From contig MU616614.1 in the NCBI GenBank assembly GCA_025201705.1, positions 17,939 to 81,938 of the forward strand: a stretch of DNA of 64,000 nucleotides. The letters run 5' to 3'. The position numbers and the translations under genes were made by a program. The notes beneath the pieces are model-generated. The model was not told the DNA's origin. It searched no databases and saw only the letters and a list, made by a program, of their open reading frames with translations. The stretch comes from Dissophora ornata. Lineage: Eukaryota > Mortierellomycota > Mortierellomycetes > Mortierellales > Mortierellaceae. Of the stretch, positions 42,444-55,996 are shown in pieces (within the stretch, counting starts at the first letter, position 1; each line of letters starts with the position of its first letter).

Positions 42444-44459
42444 TTAATCTGACTTGTCAGTCTTGCCCTCCTTACTGGCCCGACGCGCCTCCTTCCTCCT
42501 CTTCTTCTTGCACTTGTGGCACATGCAGATCTCTCCAATATCGCTTTCGCTCTCTGTCGAGCTCATGTCGTCGCTCGAATCCGAGCTCGACGAGCTGCTG
42601 GAGCTGCTATCGTCAGTGGACATGCGAAGCATCGGAACATACGCAAGGGACCTACATTTATCCAGCAGGTCCTTGTAGAAGCACCGTCCTGTCTTGACAT
42701 GCAGACGCTCAATCTCAGACTGAAGCTTCTTCGCCAATTTTGGTCGAGCATGGCGCGTGTTCAGCCACACCGACTCAAAGTTGGTGGGCGAACAAAAGTT
42801 CTGCGTGATCGCGATCGTAAAGTCTGCCACCGGTGACAAAGACAAGGATATAGTTAGAAAATGAGAAAAAAAAAAATCCTTGGGATATCGAAACCGGATG
42901 TGTCATTACATATTGTCCATACCCAAATTCATCACAATGTGCGGCCAGCCTCCTGGCACAAACATGGTCTCTCCAGGGCCCTGGATGACTTGGATCATGC
43001 CATACTTCTTGCCCAACTCAAAATCATTTTCTACGAAACGGGGGTAGACATGGTGGAACCACGAGACGGCCTCGCGATCAAAGGGTTTCATGGGCGGGTC
43101 ATAAACGCTTTTCGGTATTCCCGGCGGAAATAGACACCATCGCTTGTGTCCAGTAGTTAGTGTATTCCAAGCAGAGGTTCCTAAAGCAATACAAAACGGT
43201 ATCGTTAGATTAAGCGCCAAGAAAATAAAATAAAATAAAATAGATTGAGGTCGATAATAAGGTGCTTACCAAGAGGGTCAATGTGAATGCCGGTGCCACT
43301 CCTGGCCCCCCCAACAACAAACCAGCGATAAGGCGGTCTCCTTCGATCACCCGCAAGCCTAAAAGAAAGTATCAGAGACATGGTTAGGATGTCAATCTCC
43401 TCACTGATGATAGACAGACAACAGCGCATTTCAGTTGGAATAGCATCTTACTGGAACAAATCATCCTTAAAGTACTTTGGCACCATGTAGTCGTTCAACA
43501 AAGTACTTGCGTGTTCCTCTTCGCGTTTGGAAACTCGTTCCTTAGAAGCTTCTGTAGATCCTGATCTGCTATTGGTGCTGTCACTAGCACCAGGGCTGAC
43601 TCTCTTTCCAAAGACGCGAATAATCTTCCTGGAAGTGGCTGTTGGAGACTTTGATCCAGAGCGAGCCCTCTTGCTCCCGACGGCTCCTGCTTCGTCTCCG
43701 CTACTAGACGATTCCTCCTTGGATTTGGGCGACCTTTTCAGCTTTCGCTCGGAAGATGACGAGGAAGATGAAGAGGAGCCCGAGCCCGTGATGCGTCTCT
43801 TCTGAACGGGGGTCAGCTTGCGCTTGACAAACCCGGAATCAAAGATATAAAGTGGAGAGTCATCCTTGAGCCCATCCGTCTCGGCGTACTTTAAGAAGTA
43901 TTTCATCTTGACGTAGACATTGTTGCCATCGTCGTCCTCGCCCACTTTGAATGGCTGTGAATAGTATTTCTTTAAAAAGGTCTATCGGGAATTGCAATAG
44001 TGGTGTTGTTAGGATATCGCAGCTCGTTGATGCGATTATTTTCTTCTACTCAAAGACGTGCTACTCGCAACCGTTCCGTGTCAAAGGATGTATATATACC
44101 TCAGAGTTCCAGTTCTTGCAAGACCCCCAATCCTCGGTCACTCCTCTGATCACAACGGGCAGATATTTTTCCTCGAATTGCTCGATAAACTCCTCCCTGG
44201 AAACCTTGTCATAGTCGATTCTCTGAAGAGTATCGTGTGATTCGGGGATAGTGAATTCCTGCTTCGCAAACTGATGCTTGTCCCATTGAAAAATGTCGAG
44301 CTCTAGTTTGACGTAGCAAAAAAAAAAAAAAGTTTAGTTTAGTTTAGTTTTTTGACACATGCAAAATGCATTCCTTTGGGTTTGGATGCTAGTGTTGTGC
44401 GAACCTGATCTCGCTCTCAATTTGGCTCGCCTGATCCGCCGGTGCTGGCGGGTCATCAT
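42444..44459 (-). CDS. JMJD6-type JmjC oxygenase (lysyl hydroxylase family)
   Basis: Six exons on the minus strand: 44459-44405, 44302-44100, 43981-43452, 43358-43270, 43180-42923 and 42823-42444, with phases matching; 504 aa. The N-terminus [15 protein letters not shown] is the basic segment typical of JMJD6. The JmjC core has the iron triad His287-x-Asp289 ([13 protein letters not shown]) and His372 ([13 protein letters not shown]), and Lys304 in GHKRWCLFP fits the 2-oxoglutarate lysine. JMJD6 proteins hydroxylate lysines of RNA-processing factors in the nucleus. Two features are unusual: a ~105-residue Ser/Lys-rich insertion (about 140-243) between YIFDS and the NDYMVPKYF segment, and a C-terminal poly-Ser/acidic stretch followed by a [16 protein letters not shown] tail. 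The ATG at 44459 gives the family-like start; in-frame ATGs at 44471 and 44522 would add 4 or 21 residues. Confidence 0.88.
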
Positions 44460-44564
44460 GGGGGGCTGCATTTTCAGTTCCGATGTGATCGATGTGATGA
44501 GGCAGGAAGGCGAAGCAAGCAAGCATCAAAAAATAAAACACAATAATGAAAGCAGTCATAACAT

Positions 44565-47172
44565 TTATTGCTCACAGAAAGCGGAAGGTGCCTCGTACTT
44601 CACCGCGTTGCTGTTGCGCTCCGTGAGGAGCAGAGACTCCTCTATCCTGCGAACCTCCCTCTGTAGTAATTCTGGATTCAGATACAGCACATTGCTGGCA
44701 TGGCTCAGAACCCTCGCATAGTTGCCAAGGTACACGCCCTCATTGTCATTCCTGTAAAGCACATAGCCCTCCCCTGGCCTCAAAGGCGGCGGCTCTAACC
44801 CACCGTCATCTCTGCTGCTCTCAGGAGGAGCCACTCCAGAATGCAGATTTCTAATAAACGCCTCAATCCCTGGCGATATGTCTTGCTTGTAACTGCATTC
44901 ACCTGCCTTTTGGGCATACTCGGTCGTTTCAAAGGCTGTGAGCAAATCACCGAACTCTACAGTAAAGATCGAGTGATGAAAGAAGATAAGTAAGCTTGTT
45001 ACGCGTGTCCCTCCCCCAACTGTCCACACCTAGACCAAGACGCACCTGGCTTTGAGACTGGCATTACTTCCTCTTTGAAGTATTCGCTATAGAGGTCAGG
45101 ATTGACCTGGATGAGCTCCTCAAACTCCCTAATGTCACATAGAAGAAAGGGGGATTAGCCAGGAACTCGTGTTTTAGAATCAGTAGAGTCAACTCTCCCT
45201 GAGACAGCGTCGTACCCGAGCAATATTGGTATCTTCGTTTGGCTTTGCACACTGTCAAAAATATCGAGCGACTTGATCCACTGCTGCTCCTTGGGTAGTG
45301 CATTGATCCAAGACAGTCGATCGGCTGGTGATCTATTGAAATCAAGAGTAAACACCATGGTTGAGTACAGGTGAGGTAGAATAGGCAATCTAAGGTGGTT
45401 GCTCTTTAAATGCAACATATACGCACCTATTCTTTCCGTCCAAGCCAAAGAACATCTTCGCTACGACAATCACTAAAGCCATGGCGATGGTTGGGCCCTT
45501 CACTGTACGGTGACGAAAGTGGTAAATGTCCAAAGAGCTTTCTGGCTGGCCAGCACTCGGTGTTTTAATCTCGAATAAGATCTGTGATAGCCTCAGCGCG
45601 CAAGGGTAGACCTCGACTACAGGGTAAAAAAAAAAAAAAAAGAGTCAGCAACAGGTAGCAGTGTATGAGACGTAGCCTTAAAAGCAAATGTGTCTTACTT
45701 GGCAACATCAACTCTTGCGTGAATCGAAAGATAAGTAGTGGAATATTTGGCATATCAGGATATAATCCAAACGACTGCCGCAATAGCATGAGAAGGTTTC
45801 TCGTGAGGACAAGGAACATTCCCGTTCTCCTATACTGTAGTTTGACGGAGAAGAGCATGAGATCGTGTCCAATAAAAATACCACTCTTCAACAAAGGCTT
45901 GATTATGGCTTACATTGGGTCGGAGAGCTCCGGGGAAGGGAACCTTAAGTTTCATATCTGCTGGTAGATGCTGCATCGCGTTGAAATAAGGAAGCCTCCG
46001 ATCCATGGCCCACCTGCATGAGAAATTGGCGGAAGGCACTTTGTTAAGCATTATGCTCCACCAAGCGCCACATTTGACGCCGAGTAGAAATCGATCCATC
46101 ATTTTTCACAAACGCCTACCGATTAAAATCGCCCATGGTGACCGGGAGCTGTAGGTGTACCGCTGCGAGATAGCAGATGGCGACAGTGAATCCTATATTC
46201 AGCCGCCTGGGGTCCTCATCTGCTGGGCATTTCGCCCGCCTCTCTGTCGATGGATCACCGCCTCGCTCATCTTCGTTCGATTCTACGTCGTCATTGTCGC
46301 CTGTCTGTAGCTCCTGATCCGAGTCGATCTCACTGTCGTCTTCTGACGAATTGCTATGTTCACTGTTGTCATTTTGAAACACTTCCAACTTGTCCAATTC
46401 ATCTGGATCTTTTCCCGGCACCTTTGTCTTGTCCCGGAACGTTGACTGATTTGTCCTCTTGGCAGATCTTGTTGCAAGCGTGTCTCCTCCCTCTGGCGTC
46501 AAATGAGTTTCTTCATCGTCAGGTTCTCTATCGTCCGTATTTCCAGTTTCGCTCTCCTCAACGTTTCGAGAATACGCTGGCTCCGTTGTAGGTTTCGATG
46601 TATCCTGGTATGTCTTCTGACATGATATGTAAAGTGTCCAATACTCCTGGGCGACCTGCTCAATCTCAGGAGGAAATCCCAGGTCATGCACGAGGGCGTA
46701 CAATTGCTTCCTTAGGATCAATTGCATAGCTTGAAGAAGTAAATCTTCCGCATTCGCACCATAGTAATCTAGCGGTCCGAAATGTGCAATAGAGTCATGA
46801 GTCGACTGCGATTTGAATACCGAAAGTAGTTGAAAGTGTCCGTCATATTTCTATCGACGATATAGTCCTGTGCGTGCAATGCAAACAAGTCCTTACGTTG
46901 AGCCTTCTTTGTCTTCCGTTTCCGTTTTGGCCCCCTCAATTGTCTGCGATGCATAGACCCCAAGGAAGCATCGAACTCACCCTCCTCCTCTTGATGGCCC
47001 TATTTTAAGCTTATGCTGATCAGTCTCAATCCCGTGTCTTGACCGAATCACAAAGAGATCTTGGGCGATGTCATACCTCGAGTTGGTGTCCGAACTCGCA
47101 GATATAGAACCCAAGGCTGTTCTTCCTCCATTTCTTACTACGGCAGATCCGACATGGCGGCTTTTTCACCAT
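44565..47172 (-). CDS. RRN7: RNA polymerase I initiation factor Rrn7 / TAF1B (TFIIB-like)
   Basis: Nine exons on the minus strand: 47172-47077, 46999-46897, 46768-46120, 46013-45914, 45834-45699, 45616-45427, 45332-45216, 45128-45046 and 44956-44565. All phases match; 621 aa. Residues 7-29 form the zinc ribbon (Cys7, Cys10, Cys25, His29) and lead into GHQEEEGEFDASLGS and a Lys/Arg-rich linker. A first cyclin-like fold follows (MQLILRKQLYALVHDLGFPPEIE). After a ~120-residue acidic insertion comes a second (GFTVAICYLAAVHLQLPVTMGDFNRW, RLPYFNAMQHLPADMKLK). Rrn7 is the core-factor subunit that recruits Pol I to the rDNA promoter in the nucleolus. The DNA reads as a complete gene; the 5' ends of this gene and the Sds22 gene face each other across ~225 bp that contains a 21-bp poly-A run. 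Confidence 0.88.
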
Positions 47173-47397
47173 GCTGATGCTTGCTTGGCGATGAAATAGT
47201 TCTCGATGCAAATGACAAATCTATGGTGCAGGACCAAAAAAAAAAAAAAAAAAAAGCAGAATGCAGGCACCTCGAAACAGTCACTGTAAACTCTAAAAAT
47301 TATCCGCTGTAACGTGCTGTGCATTTCCATTGCAGCGTGAATTTCATTCTTCCATTATTCTCCCAAAACTCATTGCGAGCGACAAAACACATTCATC
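47173..47397. promoter_or_regulatory. Divergent promoter region between RRN7 and SDS22
   Basis: About 225 bp between two divergent start codons, with a 21-A homopolymer at about 47236-47256. It must hold both core promoters. No recognisable operator was seen. Confidence 0.5.
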
Positions 47398-49383
47398 ATG
47401 TCTGGGAAACGCGTACAGCTCGATGCGGATGAGCAGAACAAACTCTTCCAGGACGCCAAGAACAGCGGCGGAGACCAGCAGCACCTCCACGACGACTCGG
47501 GTGACGAGAGCACTGAAGAGACCGGCGTCGTTCAACGCGGTATCCCAGACGGCGAGCCTCAGATCCCTGAAGGAGGTAACGGAAAGAAAAACGCCAAACA
47601 GTGGCAATTCCTTTTCCACAGGTGTTTGAGACGATAGGCGCTCACCATTATCTCCGTTCACATCGCTCAGATTTCTTGTCCGATTTTCCTGACGACACAG
47701 AGGTACACACACTCTCCCAGTCGACCTTCTCGTAAAAAAAAACACGCGCATTGGGACTCGCATACTAAATTGCAATGGCCCCTCGTATATTCCTGGACTA
47801 TGAAACAGGAACTCGAGCTGACACACCTTAGGATCGACAATGTCCCCGCTCTACATCTCGAGCGCTTCAAGAATCTTCAGGTGCACTTCGGGATTCACGT
47901 TCATCACAACTGCGCATTCGCTCCAGCGATGGAAGGCTAACCCATGATTGCCTTCTTCACGCCCAACGCAATGGAATATGCGCAGAAACTCTCTTTCCGC
48001 CAAAACCTCATCCCTAAGATCGAAGGACTCGAGGCGCTCACAGCCCTGAAGGATCTCGATCTTTACGACAACCGGTTCAGCAAGATCGAAGGACTCGACA
48101 CATTGACCGAGCTGACGTAAGGAACTAATGATATCATGATGAGTGGTTGTTTTTATATGTAATACAGTTGTGTGGTGCCACTGAGGCGATATCTTCTCCT
48201 TTCGCTCATGATCTACATTCTTGTTTTTAAATTAGGTCGTTGGATTTGAGCTTCAACGGCATTCGTCACATCAAGCACATCAGCCATCTAGTAAAGCTGA
48301 CGGATCTGTACTTTGTCAGCAACAAGATTACGGTCATTGAGAATCTGGACACGCTGGTGAACATTACTAATCTCGAGCTGGGATCTAACCGCATCAGGGT
48401 ACAGATTTGGCTGCAGCCTTCGACTGGCAGTGGAGACTTTTCAAAGGTGTTATCGATCTCTGCTGACGATAACATACGCAATCTTGTTTCTGATACAGGT
48501 GATCGAGAACCTGGATTGCTTGGTTAACTTGGAACAACTCTGGCTCGGAAAAAATAAGATCACACGTTTGCAGGTCGGTTAGCACGGCGGATAAGTGCCT
48601 ATATAATGGTACTCTAAATACTGCGGACTACGCCTTCCGAGATAACCTGCTAACACTCGCGCCGCGTCCCAACTCAATGTAGAATCTGTCCTGTTTGAAG
48701 AAACTCAAAATTCTGAGCATTCAGTCCAATCGACTGACGGTCATTGAAGGATTAGAAGACTTGGAGAATCTGGAGGAAATTTACCTGAGCCATAACGGCA
48801 TTGTCAAGATCGAGGGACTTGAGAGAAATGTAAGATTTATTTTTTTAGCATATGTTTTCGCAAGAATCGGGATGGAGATAGTTAAGCCTTACCTAACTTT
48901 GGATCTGCATCAACCTGTCCGTTTTTTAGACTAAACTGACCACAGTCGACATCAGCAGCAACCAGATCTCGAAACTCGAAAACCTCAGACACCTGGCCCA
49001 CCTGCAGGAGTTGTGGGTATGTCCGCCGGTGAATACACAGGATGTACTTTTTACACGGACATGTAATTTTGACACTCTTTTTTCGAATGTGATTTGATTC
49101 TGCTCTAGGCAAGCGGCAATCAACTGGATTCATTTGAAGACTTTGAGGCGGAGCTGAAAGATAGCTGTCCTGATCTCGAAACGGTCTACGCAGAAGGGAA
49201 CCCTCTCCAGGCCAACAACTACACGACCTACCGACTGAAGATGAAGATCATGTTGCCTCAGCTTAAGCAGATCGATGCTCAGTAAGTAGTAGCATTGATT
49301 TAATATTTGTGTGGAGAATTTACCGTCCATGGACTAATGATGAACCGATGGTTGATCGCCTGTTTAGGATGGTTCGCCCATAG
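47398..49383 (+). CDS. SDS22: Protein phosphatase 1 regulatory subunit Sds22 (leucine-rich repeats)
   Basis: Ten exons: 47398-47575, 47671-47702, 47809-47880, 47986-48116, 48236-48398, 48499-48573, 48683-48829, 48930-49016, 49109-49281 and 49368-49383. All phases match; 357 aa. After a ~60-residue acidic N-terminus comes DDTEELELTHLRI and then about eleven tandem 22-residue leucine-rich repeats of the SDS22 type (LxxLxxLxLxxNxIxxIEGL; for example NLIPKIEGLEAL, NKITVIENLDTL, NRLTVIEGLEDL). The LRR-cap (NYTTYRLKMKIMLPQLKQID) ends the protein as in the family. Sds22 binds PP1 catalytic subunit and controls mitotic exit and chromosome segregation; it acts mostly in the nucleus. The second exon is only 32 nt, and the last adds four residues. 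Introns tend to fall near repeat boundaries, which fits growth by repeat duplication. Confidence 0.93.
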
Positions 49384-50380
49384 ATTCACACTGCACAGCA
49401 AGCAGGCGCCAAATACCAGCTCTTGCTTCTACAAACTACACATTTCATGATCAGCATGGAGCAACGACTCTGAATAAATCGCGCGTAATTGAAATTTATA
49501 ACTTAATTTGGGCGAAGCAATAGGCTGTTCGATGTGGACGAGAAAAAAACTTGTTGAACTCATGGAGCGTTTTTTTTTTGAATGTCGAATAGAAGTCATG
49601 GAGCTTCTCTGGGAGGAGACCTCGTCTCGTTTTTCAGGGGCTGAAGGTACACGTGACACCTAGCAACAAACTCCGCAAGCCTGGGCTGTATGCATGTGCC
49701 AAGGAACGTGGCTATTGCGTGTCCCTGTGCGTCCCTGTGCTGTCCCTGTGAGTCCCTGTGCTGTTCCTGTACTGCCCCTGCTCCGCCGGAGGTGACTTCG
49801 AGAACCGCGGGCATCTTCACGACGACGGGACAGACAGTTTTTGCTTGGCGCCTTGGCGAAAGACCGCGGAACAACACTGAGGCAGGCCCCACAATTGGCC
49901 GCGAGTCATCAACTCCATATCACACACACAGTTCGGAGGTTGCACCTCATCTCGAAAAACTTTATTCAAATGGAATGGACAATGAAGCTTCATGTGCTGT
50001 CTGTTCCCACCCAGCAATATTTTTTCCCATCTCTAGAAAAGAGAGAGCGGTGTTGGCATTCCGCACATCTTTCTTCCTCAAACCCCCCTTCCTTTCGCTC
50101 CTACACCCAAGGACGCCACTACCTCGTGCCTTGACTGCTCTCTACCTCTTTTTCTCCCCTTTCTTTTTTCTCTTTCGTCTTCGCCGACTTCTTTCCTTAT
50201 TTTTTACGTTTACCACAGGAACCACCAATCAACCCTCACTTCCCTTCCTCTCAACACCTAGTACCTGCTTGGAGGTGTGAATAAGATCACCACCAACGGA
50301 GTCTCTAAACTAAACGCTGCGCCGGTGACCAAAGGACTCTTCCCCTCGCAACTTCAATCGCCTGACCGACTGTATCAGTC
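49384..50380. other. Intergenic interval and leader of the sterol glucosyltransferase gene
   Basis: About 1 kb with no supported gene. It has a short GTCCCTGT(G/A) tandem repeat at 49720-49780 and a long pyrimidine-rich tract (50080-50220), as often found upstream of fungal transcription starts. Confidence 0.5.
49720..49780. repeat. GTCCCTGT tandem repeat
   Basis: Repeated GTCCCTGTG(C/A) and CTGTTCCTGTACTG units of about 10-16 bp in a row, imperfect. Confidence 0.8.
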
Positions 50381-53300
50381 ATGAGTCTTGACGCCAAGAT
50401 GACCAAACCAGCAACGAGCGGGTCTGCCCTGTTGCAGTTTGTCGCGGCTGCCCTGCGCCAGGTAAATAATACACCGAATCCCCCTACGAATCCCCTGGAA
50501 AGTAGTTCGGCAGCTTTATCTCGACCTGGAGAAAATGAAAAAAGGTCCAAAAGGAGGAAAGGGCAGAGACTTTCAGGGGGATATCACAAAAAAAAAAAAA
50601 AAAAAAAAAGAGGCGAGCTGTTAAATAATCATGGAGACACGGGAAAGTCCACGGACAAGCATCATATGCCAACAACACCGTGCAAAAATCGACCGATCAC
50701 ATTTTGATTTTCTTTGAGCGGCAACATGTTGTCCCGGATGGGTGTTGTAAGCTACTAGCTAGAATACGAGTCTAGAATGCACTCTTTTTTTTTTCGTTGG
50801 GGCAAAAAGCGTCACCAAATTTCTGCATCAAGAACAAGAAGAAATGGGACTATAAGATGAAGGGCTTGATAGCGTGGAAACAGTAGTGATGAACATTGGG
50901 CTGAACTAGTGTTGACCTAATCGTCTTTTTTTTCCTCTACGGCTTCTTATAGGAAAACATGATTGGCTCTCAGCAAATGTCCGACTTTGGGTCCGAAGAG
51001 GACGACGACATGGTCCACGTGAACGACGAGGGTAAGGAAGAACGAACGACAAACCAATCATGTAGACTCCGTCTATTTTACTGTTCGCTAGCTATCAGTC
51101 GATCTTGAAGCTGGATAGTCCAGACAACACTGACATAACATGGAACCCATTCTGATTCGTCCGGATACGAATTCTTACATTGGGCCCTGCTTTACATAGA
51201 CAAGGACCATGCGCCCCGCAGGATGTTGTTCCGACAAGAGTCGACTCATGGATTGGGTATTCACTCGGAGGGCGAGGATGAGGACTTCAGTGATGACGAA
51301 GGCCCTCATCATCGCCAACAAGAAGAGCCCGATACTCCAGATGGAGAGAGCGCCGTGAGCGAAGATGGTGAAATCTCAAAATCCACCAGCGCAATTTCGT
51401 ATGGCTCCCCGCGCGACAAGAAAACTATTGCTCAAAAGTTGCAGGCAGCGTTCGGTTACCCGGAAGTGGAGGAATTCATTGGAGGTAAGAGTCACTTGAA
51501 AAGGCCTACACTTGCTTAAATCAAAAGATGCCCGAGTTTTTAGCTGTCGCTAGCGTGATGAAACTGGTTTGATTTCTAAGATGTGTCGTTGCTTCCTTAG
51601 AGTACTCCTGTTGGCTCGCACGTTCAGTCCTTCTCCCTGGATATATGTACTTGACGGTGAACCACATCTGCTTCTACGCCAATCTTCCCAGCAATCTGGA
51701 TGTCATTCAGAAGGAAGGATTTTTCTCCAAAAAATCGAAAACCACTAAGCAGTTCACTCGTCATTGGTTCATCCTCAAAAACGACGTGCTAAGCTACTAT
51801 GGCAACCAAACCGTAAGTAAATTACACAACTTACTGGAGTCGAAGCTTTGGCACTCCATGCTGATCGCACTCTATTGACTTCCAATACAACATATCTGGT
51901 CAATAGGATGTGTATTACCCTATCAACACGATTGATCTGAAGCATGCACTCTCAGCCGAGCCTTCGCCCAACAACGATCAAAACTTCGACATCTTTACCA
52001 ACAATCGCAAGTACACTTTCAAAACAGACTCTGGGTTGTCGAGATTGGACTGGGTGAAGGCTATTCAAAAATCTATCTTCCACGCCAAGATGGAGGGAGA
52101 CAAAGTCAAGGTGAGATATGCTGCCTTTTTAAAGGGTTAATCTGGAATGACAAATATAACGCAGCTGACCACCACGATCGCATCCGCGTTGTAGATCTCG
52201 ATTCCTCTCGGTAATGTTCTGGATGTGGAGATGAACGCCATGGCATTTGCAGAGGCTATCCAGATCAAGGTGGTGGAAAGCGACGAGCTTGCCGTCGAAG
52301 AGGTACGTTGCCACCATGCATGGCGAAGCAGAAAGTATCGAACATTCGCGAACCTTTCTTACTGACTGCGCCTTTTTTTCCTTTCTACTTCACCAGTATT
52401 ATTTCGCGTACTTCAACGACACCGCCAAGACGCTTGCCACCTTGAAGGCTCAGACTTTAAATTATCAACAGACAAAGTTGCAACATCCGAACCGCGACCA
52501 CAGGATCTTCGACAGCACCTCACTCAACGTAAGCTCGTCCAGAAAGATGCCATCGACCACTCACACGCCAGTGGCGGATACCTCGAGTCGCCCCTCACGC
52601 TCATCTCTGCTACCTGGAGTACTCAATATACTTCATCCTGGTCAGAACAAGTCAGCCTCAAGGAGCAGCAGCCCCAGTAGGCCGCAGTCGGCGTCTGACA
52701 TAGAGGGCAATGACAAGGAGAAATCGCGCCTTGCGCTCTCGTTCTCCATCCGAGGTACCACCAGCTGGATCACTGACAGATCCGATTCTGCCTCGGCGAG
52801 TGACGCTATAACCTCGAATGAAAAGGAGCAGGAGGCGTTCAGAAACGAGTTTTCGCTGCCTGACTCTGAGGGTCTTAGTGCAGTAGTTTCGGGATATTTG
52901 CTTCGTATTCTTCCACTTTATGGACACGTCTATCTATCTGACAACTACATCTGCTTCAAGTCAAAGTTCTATGGAACTCGTACCAAAGTTATCGTGCCGC
53001 TTACTGATGTTCAAGAGGTGGATAAGCACAAGGGTACGCGTTTCTACACCCACGGATTGAGCGTGCTCACTAAGCGGGACGAGGAGATTTTCTTTGAGTT
53101 CTCCACAACCGAGACTCGCGATACAATTCTGAACACACTTCTCGACCGTACCACACCAGAAGCTCAGGACCGCCGATTAAAGCTTCGCGCTCAGTCTGTT
53201 GCAGAGACCCCATCTATGGAACTGGATGACCCTATTGGACCACGTGTCACGGATTCGTTGTTGCTGCGCGAGGAGCCAGTTCATATTGAGCCAATGTCAT

Positions 53301-55560
53301 GGGCATCTCATTCTAGCTTCAAAGGTTCGCGGCCGATGCACATCACTTGTTTGACGATCGGTAGTCGTGGCGATGTACAGCCATACATTGCTCTGTGCAA
53401 GAGGTTGATGAAGGATGGACACAAGTGCCGTATTTCAACTCACGGAGAATACAAGGACTGGATCGAAGGTCACGGAATCGAGTTTGGTTTTGTTGGGGTA
53501 AGCATGGCGATCAGTCCTTGGATCTGTAATGACTTTGGTATTTGGGGATGAAGAGATATTATTGAAAGTGTATACTTATCCATGTCACGAATATCTGTTC
53601 TCCGCACTGACAGGGCGATCCTGGAGAGCTGATCGAGCTTTGTGTAGAGAATGGAATGTTCACAGTGTCCTTCATTCGTGAGGGCCTTAAGCGATTCCGT
53701 GGATGGTTGGACGAGCTCCTAGAGACGGCCTGGCAGAGTTGTCAGGGTACGGATGTCTTGATTGAGTCGCCTTCGGCCATGGCTGGAATCCATATTGCCG
53801 AGAAGCTTGACATTCCCTACTTCAGGGCGTTCCCTTTCCCCTGGACACGCACCCGGGCATTCCCTCACCCGTTTGCAGTGCCAGAGCACAACCTCGGTCG
53901 CTCGTATAACTATATGACCTATGTGATGATTGAGCAGGTTTTCTGGAAGGGAATCTCTGGTCAAGTGAACCGCTGGCGGAAAGAGAGCATGGGATTGGGA
54001 CCCACCAGTCTAGAAAAGATGGATGCCCACAGAGTTCCCAGTTTGTACTCCTGGAGTCCCAACCTTGTACCAGCACCTAGTGACTGGCACTCTTGGATCC
54101 ATGTCACTGGATACTGGTTCCTCGATAACCCCGATTTGTCCTGGACACCACCTGACGATCTGATTGCGTTCTTGGATGCGGACCCAAAGAACAAGCCTGT
54201 CTACATTGGCTTTGGATCAATGGTTGTACCCGATCCCGATGGCATGACACGCGCTATTATTGAAGCTGTTGTCAAGTCGGGAGTCCGAGTCATCATCTCC
54301 AAGGGGTGGTCCGATCGCCTGACTAGCCAGGACGATCCTACCGCAACCAAGAAGACCCCAAGCGAAGAGCTCGTCATCCCATCAAGCGTCTACATGCTCA
54401 AGTCTGTCCCCCATGACTGGCTTTTCCCAAGGCTTGCGGGATGTGTCCATCACGGAGGTGCTGGTACAGTTGCCGCTGGTTTGCGCGCAGGTATCCCCAC
54501 GGTGATCAAGCCTTTCTTTGGAGACCAATTCTTCTGGGCTCAGCGAGTCGAGGAGGCTGGTGTTGGTGTTTGGTGCCATGACTTGAGTGTCAAGAAGCTC
54601 ACGTCGGCGCTGGTTACTATCACCACGGACGAGAAGATGATTAAGAAGGCCCAGGCTATGGGAGAGAAGATCCGATCGGAGGATGGAGTGGGTATGGCTA
54701 TCCACTACTTCTACCACGATCTAGAGCTGGCAAAGCAACGCCTCCACAAGCACCGCAGGGAAAAGTCGGAGGATACACCCGTCAAGTTCCAGGTTCAGAA
54801 AGGTGAAGATGACTGGTGGTTTGTTCAGCCATCGTCGGCTGCCAATGCCAGCGGAGCAACGTCTGGAGGCGAAGGGTCTGAGAGTACTACAGGGCTGAAC
54901 GTTTTGTCCTACAGTGACGAGGATATGATCTCGACGCCTTCGGAACACACGACTCCTCGTCTTGGAGCTTTTACAGAGCTACATCCATCGAGGTCATTCC
55001 AGGAAGGACACTCCAGAACAGGATCTGAACCCTTCTCACATATTTTGCAGACATCTGCGACGGAGCCAGGTCCCGATCGCGCCACAGAGATGATCAGCCA
55101 CAACGATGCAACGGCTGAGGAACTCGCAGCTCAGTTTGAGGCGATGAACCCGTCCAGCAAGAGTCCAGCGACATTCTTTGCTAATGCCGTTAGGGAAGGA
55201 GATGGTGTACATGACACCGACAAAGATAAGGCGGGCAATGGGAAGGCTTCCAAGAGGACGTCGACTGCGCGCAAGATGATCGACACGCTGACAACGAAGG
55301 CATCGCACGTGACCGGGTACTTTAGCCCGGTCAGCCTTCAGCCTCAAAGTTTAAGGCGGGCTACACCACCACCACCAGCATCGTTGACTGACGCTCAACG
55401 GCCACCCAGTATTGCTATCTCCGAACGTAGTGGGCAGCAGCTAGGCGAAGGGGAGGTGCGACCCGCATCTAGAAATTCTCAAAAGTCGACGGCGTCGTTT
55501 GACGCCAAGGATGTGTCGAAGACTACGATCAATCTGTCTACGGCGCACACGCTGCGATAA
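50381..55560 (+). CDS. ATG26: Sterol 3-beta-glucosyltransferase (UGT51/Atg26 type)
   Basis: Eight exons: 50381-50461, 50953-51031, 51200-51484, 51601-51812, 51907-52110, 52195-52302, 52397-53497 and 53614-55560, phases matching; 1338 aa. Order of domains: acidic N-terminus; first GRAM-like segment (about 148-190, LLPGYMYLTVNHICFYANLP); PH domain (about 195-320, GFFSKKSKTTKQFTRHWF, SRLDWVKAIQKS); second GRAM segment (about 480-570, LLRILPLYGHVYLSDNYICF); glycosyltransferase-28 donor/acceptor halves from 637 (TIGSRGDVQPYIALCKRL) with the UDP-sugar motif HHGGAGT at 969-975 and FFGDQFFWAQRVEEAG. The enzyme transfers glucose from UDP-glucose to ergosterol-like sterols at membranes. GRAM/PH parts bind phosphoinositides, and in some yeasts the protein is needed for pexophagy. 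A ~200-residue Ser/Thr-rich tail follows the catalytic part. The length is usual for fungal Atg26. Confidence 0.95.
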
Positions 55561-55996
55561 AGGGAAACGATAGACATTCAAACATTCATTTATATAGTCA
55601 GTAGTCCCTCTTATTTTATAAATACGATTGAAGAGACAAGGAGAAATGATCATGCTTAGGAAGAGAGAGGTCGGCCTAGGGCGATGGGAAGGATATTTGG
55701 CAAAAAAGAGCCACAACACATTTCACATGAAGCATGAGCGGATGTGCGCTTTTGGGGGCAAGCGCAGCCCTGAATTTGCGTTTGCGCCTTAATAATACAC
55801 AATTTGCGTTTGCGCACACAGCACACAGCCTCTCACGTATTGTCGCAATCTTTTTCGCAATGTCGCGAAAAACACAGATGGTCATCTCATCAGCCAGCTG
55901 ATTTCTTCTTCTTCAACTACCTCTCAGTGTCTGCGCAATCGACTGAATGTAAATCTCGTTTCTCGTCTGATCACCAACGAAAAACTGCGTATAAAT

